A stretch of DNA of 64,000 nt from Chitinophagaceae bacterium (GTDB lineage: Bacteria; Bacteroidota; Bacteroidia; Chitinophagales; Chitinophagaceae). The stretch lies in contig JANWIJ010000062.1 in the NCBI GenBank assembly GCA_025449935.1, forward strand, positions 62,001-126,000. Direction: 5' to 3'. Every line of letters begins with the position of its first letter. Positions within the stretch are counted from its first letter, which is position 1. Positions 58,493 to 64,000 of the stretch are shown one piece after another. Position numbers and translations under genes: made by a program. The notes beneath the pieces are model-generated. The model was not told the origin of the DNA. It made no database searches and was given only the letters and a program-made list of their open reading frames with translations.

Positions 58493-58524
58493 CTTGCATT
58501 GTTAAATTACGCATATTATGTTTG
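58493..58524 (+). promoter_or_regulatory. Promoter of the first T9SS cargo gene
   Basis: CTTG (58493-58496), 20 bases, then TATGTTTG (58517-58524): a perfect -7 box with one mismatch in the -33 box. The same arrangement is conserved before the paralogous gene at 61304, as are about 50 bases upstream of the -33 box. The stretch 58279-58440 shows no gene or clear element. Confidence 0.6.
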
Positions 58525-58529
58525 TCCCC

Positions 58530-58716
58530 GTATCGAACAATCCCTAAGAAAACGACGTAATCCGACCAATGAAACAAACTTATCACCTTACGGGGTATTA
58601 CTCCCGGACTGTTTCAAACACATCAAGTCGGTTTTCATAAGTTTCAAAGGGTAGTCGAAAGATGCTATATCCTGAGAGAGCCTAATCAACTCAATCTTGA
58701 CCCTAAACTGAAAACG
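58530..58716 (+). promoter_or_regulatory. Conserved long 5' leader, copy 1 (candidate structured RNA)
   Basis: The predicted transcript has a leader of about 185 nt that is conserved at the DNA level in the leader of the gene at 61304. The longest identical run is 26 bases (58658-58683), containing GATGCTATATCCTGAGAGAG. A small hairpin (CGGGG...TCCCG near 58595-58611) is retained in copy 2 with a G-U to A-U change. A 23-codon ORF at 58569 is not conserved as a peptide. No known riboswitch was recognised. Confidence 0.5.
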
Positions 58717-60942
58717 ATGAAAACAATTGTACTCTCTAAAAAACAGGACATCCTTGTTATTTTGTCCCTTGTCCTGTTGTCTTTTGCGGGCAACGCACAA
58801 ACTTATACCACGCAGGCGGCTGGTAACTGGAACAGTGCCTCTACCTGGGTAGGTGGTGTTGCTCCCGGCAATAGCATCAATGCCGGCGTTGTAGTAAACA
58901 TTTCCCATGCTGTAACGTACGACCTGACCAACGACCTGATTATCTCAGGTACGTTGAATGTTAGTGGTGATACGCTGAGCTTCGGATCGGGCTTTAACAA
59001 AAACATTCAGGTAAATCCAAATGGAAAATTGAAAGTGATCAACGGCGGCCTGTTTCTGAGCATGTTAAGCAGCAATTCCCTCGAGGTTGACAGGGGAAGC
59101 ATTTTTTTTAGTAATGCAAAGGTTTTTGTTTCAAAAGATTTTGCTGCCATAAAAGGAAGCACCAGGAGCATCAAAAACAGTAAACTGATAATCGGAAAAA
59201 ATTATGACCTGGCAGGCGATGCTGCATACCCTTCTGTGGATACAATCCAATTCTCTGTCGTAGAGACAAATCTTACAAATAGCGGGGAGTTCCGCGTCCG
59301 GGCCTATACAACGCTGCGGGTAGCCAATGCCTATGTTAATATTAAGAACGCCAGCAAATTCAAAAATGAAAGTGGCGGTGCGATAACTACTATAACCGGT
59401 GCTAACGGTAATTTCGGGTTTGATTACCTGAAAGTAGCGGACGAATTTAAGAACGATGGAACCTGGAATGCACGTATTGATGCAGCCTGCGTCAATGGAT
59501 CAATAACAGGTACCCAAATGGGCCAGATCGATTTTACCCGTAGCCAGGACTGTTCGCTTACGCCATTAGTAGGTTCTGCTCCTGAACTGGTATTTAAAAA
59601 CGCCGTGCTGGTATCAGGTACAGCTAACAAGCAAGGAGCTGTATATCGCTTTGCCAATGTTACCACTGGTGTGGATGCCCAGATAAAACTGAAGAAATTT
59701 TCACGGTCAGATATTTTAATGGAGAATGTTGATCTTCCTTCTTTAGGTTGGGACAAGGCCTTTCAACCCCAGTTTGGTTTGCCAGGCAATGTTTCGCCAA
59801 ACCAGAACTGGTATGTAGATTTTGAAGTAAAATTCTATGTGGCCGGCACAAACACCATTAAAGTAATGCCAAAGGTTGATATGACCGCCCTCGATGTGGA
59901 TGGTGACGGGGTTTCAATAAGTGAGTATGCTTCCTTTCAAAATCCGTCGAATGTGACCTATTCTACCGTAAATAATTTAACAGAGCAATCTTCAAACCTG
60001 GTGGGCCAGTTATTCACCTGTTCCCTTGATGCACTACCCAGTTTACTGATCAGCTGCATAGGTTGTGGCGGCGATGGTAAAACAGGCGTTTGGAATTTGA
60101 CCGATTGTTTGCTTTGTGATGCTACGGGATTAGTGCATGCAGGTTGTAGTCATGCTTTTGAAGGTATGAATGCAAGTGCCATCAATGGCCCGGTATCAAA
60201 TTTTGTAAACATTGACACAGCTGCTACACAGGTAATGGCCGTTTATCAATACACGGACAGGAGTGTTATTAATTTCAGGTACGGTGCCAAGTCGGGATCA
60301 TCCAGCAGTTCAGCGGGTATCCGTCTGAATTCACTTTGGTTCAGGCAATTTAGTTTGTCACCGGTACAACATATGACGCTACCTGTTAAGCTGCAGTCTT
60401 TCACGGCTACCCTCAACAACAATAATAAAGCAGATCTTAAATGGGTGACCTCCGCTGAAATCAATTTGAGTCATTTTGTAGTACAGAAAAGCACGGATGG
60501 TACCAATTTTACGGATGCAGGTATTGTGTTTGCATACGGAAGCACCACCGGCAAAACTAACTATGGTTTTGTGGATGACCTGGGCGCAGAACAAGCCAGG
60601 ATTGTTTACTATCGCCTTCGCTCTGAAGATATTGATGGTAAGAGCCAGTATTCGGATACCCGGGTGATCAAACTCGGTAAGCAAACAGAAAACAGCATTA
60701 CAATCGCTGCCTATCCCAACCCGGCAACTAATGAATTAAGGATTACTGTTCCGGCGGGCTGGCAGAATAAGAAGATTGTGTACGAGTTATTCAACAGTAA
60801 CGGGCAGGTTGCAAAAAGATTGGAAAACGGCAGCAGCAGCCAGACGGAAACCATAAATATCAGCAGCCTTTCTCCTGGCTTTTATTTCGTCAGGGTTACC
60901 TGCAACGGTGAAACAGCGCAGCAAAAGATCGTTAAACAGTAA
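58717..60942 (+). CDS. T9SS-secreted surface protein with G8-like domain
   Basis: 741 residues with a signal peptide (cleavage near AGNA, before QTYTT). The N-terminal part (GNWNSASTWVGGVAPG and following short strands) resembles a G8-type beta-rich domain. In the middle is a calcium-loop-like DVDGDGVSISEY, then a cysteine-rich insert (SCIGCGGDG, DCLLCDATG, HAGCSHAF). A fibronectin-like domain (LPVKLQSFTA, WVTSAEINLSHFVVQKS) leads into the C-terminal type A sorting domain (YPNPATNELRITV, ending GETAQQKIVK). It should cross the outer membrane by T9SS. The middle and C-terminal parts are paralogous to the next gene. Confidence 0.85.
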   Translation: MKTIVLSKKQDILVILSLVLLSFAGNAQTYTTQAAGNWNSASTWVGGVAPGNSINAGVVVNISHAVTYDLTNDLIISGTLNVSGDTLSFGSGFNKNIQVNPNGKLKVINGGLFLSMLSSNSLEVDRGSIFFSNAKVFVSKDFAAIKGSTRSIKNSKLIIGKNYDLAGDAAYPSVDTIQFSVVETNLTNSGEFRVRAYTTLRVANAYVNIKNASKFKNESGGAITTITGANGNFGFDYLKVADEFKNDGTWNARIDAACVNGSITGTQMGQIDFTRSQDCSLTPLVGSAPELVFKNAVLVSGTANKQGAVYRFANVTTGVDAQIKLKKFSRSDILMENVDLPSLGWDKAFQPQFGLPGNVSPNQNWYVDFEVKFYVAGTNTIKVMPKVDMTALDVDGDGVSISEYASFQNPSNVTYSTVNNLTEQSSNLVGQLFTCSLDALPSLLISCIGCGGDGKTGVWNLTDCLLCDATGLVHAGCSHAFEGMNASAINGPVSNFVNIDTAATQVMAVYQYTDRSVINFRYGAKSGSSSSSAGIRLNSLWFRQFSLSPVQHMTLPVKLQSFTATLNNNNKADLKWVTSAEINLSHFVVQKSTDGTNFTDAGIVFAYGSTTGKTNYGFVDDLGAEQARIVYYRLRSEDIDGKSQYSDTRVIKLGKQTENSITIAAYPNPATNELRITVPAGWQNKKIVYELFNSNGQVAKRLENGSSSQTETINISSLSPGFYFVRVTCNGETAQQKIVKQ

Positions 60943-60966
60943 AATATTTTTACATAGGGGTTCCGG

Positions 60967-60994
60967 CCGTCCCGAATTCGGGACGGTTTTTTTT
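60967..60994 (+). terminator. Rho-independent terminator
   Basis: Perfect stem CCGTCCCG/CGGGACGG with an AATT loop, followed by eight T residues. Confidence 0.92.
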
Positions 60995-61082
60995 ATGGGA
61001 GACAAAAAAAATTATTGACCAGACTTGATCGTAATAATACTGCAGTAAATACGGAATTTTTTGCGAAATAGTACCCGTAAAA

Positions 61083-61114
61083 CTTGCACGTAAAAAAACA
61101 AAATATTATTTTTA
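61083..61114 (+). promoter_or_regulatory. Promoter of the second T9SS cargo gene
   Basis: CTTG (61083-61086), 20 bases, then TATTTTTA (61107-61114), aligned exactly with the promoter at 58493-58524. The -7 box ends in A rather than G. Confidence 0.5.
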
Positions 61115-61119
61115 TACCT

Positions 61120-61303
61120 GATTCGACCGATCCCTTAGAAAACAACCTTATCCGGCCAATGAAACATTTATCACCTTACGGGATAACACTCCCTGTCTGT
61201 TTCAAAACTTTCAAGTCGGGTTTCATGATTTTCAACGGGTAGTCAAAAGATGCTATATCCTGAGAGAGCCTTAACAACTCAATCTTGACCCAAACCGAAA
61301 GTG
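61120..61303 (+). promoter_or_regulatory. Conserved long 5' leader, copy 2 (candidate structured RNA)
   Basis: Counterpart of the leader at 58530-58716. The 26-base identical run is at 61246-61271 and a 17-base run ending in TTGACCC lies shortly before the start codon. A 27-codon ORF at 61159 begins at the aligned ATG but runs in a different frame because of a 2-base indel, so the peptide is not conserved. Confidence 0.5.
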
Positions 61304-62566
61304 ATGAAAACGTTTGTATCCTTTAAGTTAATAACCGGCATGGCGGCGCTCGCCTTCTGTGTTAACTTATGCGCGCAAAGTGCGCCCGGATTAATTTTTA
61401 AAGACCCCACCCTGATATCAGGAACGGATAAACAGGTGAACGCTGTTTATCTTTTTGAGGATATAGCCAGCGGGGTAGATGCCACTGTAAGCGTCGATAG
61501 TTTGATCAATGGCGCTGAATTAAAAAAGATCGATGATAACTCAGGAGGCCTGGGTTACCTGAATGCGCTGCAACCCGAAGTAAAGATCCCCAATGGTACC
61601 GGCTTATCCTACGCGGTATTCACGGTTCGTTTTTACGAAGCCAATACAACGAACATCAAAATGCTGGATGTGATCCAGGGTACCGCCCTGGATATTGATG
61701 GAAATCTTAGTTTAAAAGAATTCGTTGAAATCGGCATGGGTGGTGGTACGGCCACCTACCAGACCGGTACAATAGATATTTCCGTGTTGCAGCTGCTGTT
61801 GAACAAGTTCAAAGGACAGAATATACTCGGAATAGAAAGAACCGGGATTGATACCGCCGCGCTGGGTAATATGTTTACCGTAACTAAAAATTACATCACA
61901 TCATTCTCGGTAAAATTTGGGGCAACGACACTTGCTTCCGGCAGTTCAAACCGCCAGTTTAGCCTGTACATGAAAGGGTTCAATTATATCAACACCTCAA
62001 CGCTACCGGTCAAATTAAAATCTTTCGATGCAAACCTGCGGCCGGATAACAAAGTGGACCTGAAATGGATTACTTCCTCGGAAATCAACGTAAGTCATTT
62101 CGTGGTTGAAAAAAGTACAGATGGCACTTACTTTTCGGATGCCGGGATAGTATTTGCTTACGGCAGCAGCTCAGAAGATAAAACGTATACGTTTACAGAC
62201 AACCTGGCCAATACACAGGATGCGATTATATATTACAGGCTTCGATCGGTTGATGTGGATCAGCGGAGCCAATTCTCCGGTACCCGTATTATTAAAATCA
62301 ATAAAAAATCTGAAAACTATGTTACCATACTTACTTATCCTAACCCTGCAAACAGTGAATTACATATTACTGTGCCTCCAAACTGGCAGGGCAAAAGAAT
62401 TGTTTACGAGCTTTTCAATGCCAGCGGGCAGGCTGCCAAAAGAAGGGAGAATGCAAACAGCAGCCAGACAGAAACGCTGAATATCAGTAACCTGGCCCCC
62501 GGCTTTTACCTGGTAAGGGTCAGCTGCCTTGGCGAAATCGCACAGCAAAAGATTATTAAGAACTGA
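61304..62566 (+). CDS. T9SS-secreted surface protein, short paralog
   Basis: 420 residues from the ATG at 61304; a GTG one codon earlier is possible, but the aligned paralog starts at the ATG. Signal peptide cleaved near NLCA, before Q. It lacks the G8-like N-terminal domain and the cysteine-rich insert of the previous protein but retains its middle domain (LIFKDPTLISG, TALDIDGNLSLKEFVEI), the fibronectin-like domain (WITSSEINVSHFVVEKS) and the T9SS type A sorting domain (YPNPANSELHITV, ending GEIAQQKIIKN). The calcium-loop equivalent is degenerate. Confidence 0.85.
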   Translation: MKTFVSFKLITGMAALAFCVNLCAQSAPGLIFKDPTLISGTDKQVNAVYLFEDIASGVDATVSVDSLINGAELKKIDDNSGGLGYLNALQPEVKIPNGTGLSYAVFTVRFYEANTTNIKMLDVIQGTALDIDGNLSLKEFVEIGMGGGTATYQTGTIDISVLQLLLNKFKGQNILGIERTGIDTAALGNMFTVTKNYITSFSVKFGATTLASGSSNRQFSLYMKGFNYINTSTLPVKLKSFDANLRPDNKVDLKWITSSEINVSHFVVEKSTDGTYFSDAGIVFAYGSSSEDKTYTFTDNLANTQDAIIYYRLRSVDVDQRSQFSGTRIIKINKKSENYVTILTYPNPANSELHITVPPNWQGKRIVYELFNASGQAAKRRENANSSQTETLNISNLAPGFYLVRVSCLGEIAQQKIIKN

Positions 62567-62592
62567 AAATCATACGGAACATAGGAGTACAG

Positions 62593-62620
62593 CCGTCCCG
62601 GAACCGGGGCGGTTTTTTTT
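62593..62620 (+). terminator. Rho-independent terminator
   Basis: Stem CCGTCCCGG/CCGGGGCGG (one wobble pair) with an AA loop, followed by eight T residues. Confidence 0.9.
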
Positions 62621-62631
62621 ATTATTTATAA

Positions 62632-62663
62632 TTTGGTTTATATTATAAACTACTTTATGTTTG
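62632..62663 (+). promoter_or_regulatory. Consensus Bacteroidota promoter of the TonB receptor gene
   Basis: TTTG (62632-62635), exactly 20 bases, then TATGTTTG (62656-62663). Both boxes match the consensus perfectly; the start codon is 20 bases downstream. Confidence 0.75.
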
Positions 62664-62683
62664 TGTTCCAAATAGGATTTGCT

Positions 62684-64000
62684 ATGAGACATTTTAATAA
62701 AATTTGGCTGTTTTTCCTGCTCGCAGGCCTGTCCGGATCAGCCGCAGCACAGGTAATTGTTAAAGGAACCGTGAAGGATCATAAGAACAACCCGATTGCC
62801 GGGGCCAGCATTTCAATAAAAGACAGTTACGACGGCGGTACTTCCGATTCTTCCGGCAGGTATTCATTTAAAACATCTGAAAAAGGAACGAAGATCCTGG
62901 TCGTTTCTTACATTGGCTACAAGAGTATTGAACAACCTATAAAACTGGAAGGCAGCCCCATCACGATTGATGCGTCGCTGAAAGAAGAGATCAGTGAATT
63001 GACCGCCGTAGTTCTTACCGCAGGAACTTTTGAAGCGAGTGACCGTAAAAGAGCTTCCGCGGTACTGGACCCGATAGATATAGTTACAACGGCCAGTGCC
63101 AACGGCGATATAACCGGGGCGTTAAAAACCTTACCCGGTGCCCAGCAGGTGGGAGAGAGCGAGGGACTATATGTACGGGGTGGAACGGCGGCAGAGACCA
63201 AGACATTTATTGACGGAACACTGGTAAATAATTTTTTCTACAGCAGTGTTCCCAACATTGCACAGTTCGGACGATTTTCTCCTTTTATTTTTAAAGGAAC
63301 TGTTTTCAGTACCGGGGGTTATTCGGCACTGTACGGACAGGCGCTTTCCTCTGCCCTGATACTTGAATCCATTGACCTCCCCGAGCAATCTTCCGCCAAT
63401 CTCGGTATCACAGTCTTAAGCGCGAATGCAGGATACCAGCACCTTGCAAAGAACAAGCAATCATCCTGGGGAGTAAGTTATGGATATACGGATCTCGCGC
63501 TTGCATTTGCTGTAATCAAACAAAAGCAGGATTACTCAAAAGTGCCAGCCTATCATAATGCGGATGCCAATTTCCGTATCAAAACATCCAAAACCGGCAT
63601 CCTGAAATATTATGGTTATCTAAGCAGCAATAAACTCGGGTTTACCAGCAATAGCATTGATTCGCTGGGATACTTCGATAAATTCGCCATCAGCACCACC
63701 AATAGTTATCACAATCTTGCCTGGAAGGAAAACCTTTCTAAAAGATGGAAGGTGAATACCGGGGTATCCTATACAAACAATAAAGATGAAATAAACAGCG
63801 GTATGCAGGATGCCGGAAAAAATGACGTGGTCCTCAGCGGGCTGGAGTTTAAAAAATTCCACCTGGATACCAAAGGAAATTATTTTAATGCAAAACTGGT
63901 ACTGGAAAAAAAGTTAAAAGGATTAAGTGCTATCCGGTTTGGTACCGAATATAATTTCAGTAATGATAAACTGGTTTATACCGCATTCAACGGGCAGAAG
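62684..64000 (+). CDS. TonB-dependent receptor, 3' part outside the window
   Basis: Open from the ATG at 62684 to the window end (439 codons, no stop). Signal peptide MRHFNKIWLFFLLAGLSG.. cleaved near SAAA, before QVIV; carboxypeptidase-like regulatory domain (VKGTVKDHKNNPIAGASI, about residues 25-105); plug domain with ALKTLPGAQQVGESEG and LYVRGGTAAETKTFIDG; then the first barrel strands. It differs clearly from the receptor at 14860. No partner gene is visible because the window ends inside it. Substrate unknown. Confidence 0.88.
   Translation, partial: MRHFNKIWLFFLLAGLSGSAAAQVIVKGTVKDHKNNPIAGASISIKDSYDGGTSDSSGRYSFKTSEKGTKILVVSYIGYKSIEQPIKLEGSPITIDASLKEEISELTAVVLTAGTFEASDRKRASAVLDPIDIVTTASANGDITGALKTLPGAQQVGESEGLYVRGGTAAETKTFIDGTLVNNFFYSSVPNIAQFGRFSPFIFKGTVFSTGGYSALYGQALSSALILESIDLPEQSSANLGITVLSANAGYQHLAKNKQSSWGVSYGYTDLALAFAVIKQKQDYSKVPAYHNADANFRIKTSKTGILKYYGYLSSNKLGFTSNSIDSLGYFDKFAISTTNSYHNLAWKENLSKRWKVNTGVSYTNNKDEINSGMQDAGKNDVVLSGLEFKKFHLDTKGNYFNAKLVLEKKLKGLSAIRFGTEYNFSNDKLVYTAFNGQK

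Noticed and set aside
58569-58640. Leader peptide (23 codons) before the first T9SS gene
   Set aside because: The aligned ATG in the second leader opens a different frame after a 2-base indel, so no peptide is conserved.
58658-58683. CTGAGA in the conserved leader as part of a TPP riboswitch
   Set aside because: The other conserved TPP-aptamer segments are missing and the downstream genes have no link to thiamine.

Overview
The window looks like a chromosomal segment of a Bacteroidota bacterium, most likely a Chitinophagaceae-type member. Reasons: several promoters fit the Bacteroidota pattern TTTG-N19-21-TANNTTTG; Shine-Dalgarno sequences are mostly absent; there are SusC/FecA-type TonB-dependent receptors with an N-terminal carboxypeptidase-like domain; two proteins end in type IX secretion (T9SS) sorting domains; and the rod-shape operon has the Bacteroidota order. 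The assignment is an inference from gene content; no 16S gene is present.

Region by region. 1-6,360: the rod-shape operon mreB-mreC-mreD-mrdA-rodA, followed by a metallo-beta-lactamase-fold hydrolase. 7,190-9,054 (minus strand): an ECF sigma factor, an anti-sigma-like membrane protein with three internal repeats, and a small exported protein, closed by a terminator. 9,177-11,264 (minus): the C-terminal half of a split transketolase and galE. 11,315-23,363: a phosphate-related block: PiT transporter with its DUF47 partner, a porin O/P-like channel, a TonB receptor with a surface lipoprotein, and, after two further lipoprotein genes, phoR/phoB. 23,564-27,644: an exported 751-residue protein with a possible clan-CD (caspase-fold) His/Cys pair, and an ABC exporter. 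27,805-32,041: F1Fo ATP synthase genes atpB-E-F-H-A, closed by a strong terminator directly after atpA; atpG does not follow.

32,248-58,225 is the outstanding part: eight consecutive same-strand genes for exported TPR-CHAT proteins (990-1,117 aa). Each has a signal peptide, 9-12 kinesin-light-chain-type TPRs, a linker, and a C-terminal CHAT (caspase-like) domain. The catalytic His and Cys are intact and exactly 77 residues apart in all eight. The TPR arrays differ in number and sequence while the CHAT ends are almost constant. Paralogs 2/3 and 6/7 show recent duplication or gene-conversion signs, including shared upstream DNA. This is an array of predicted secreted caspase-like proteases with variable sensing arms and constant catalytic ends. 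I know of no described system with this exact architecture, but I could not search.

58,493-62,566: two paralogous T9SS cargo genes that share a promoter and a conserved leader of about 185 nt. 62,684-end: a TonB-dependent receptor gene cut by the window edge, behind a consensus promoter. No tRNA, rRNA, IS element, prophage or CRISPR array was seen.
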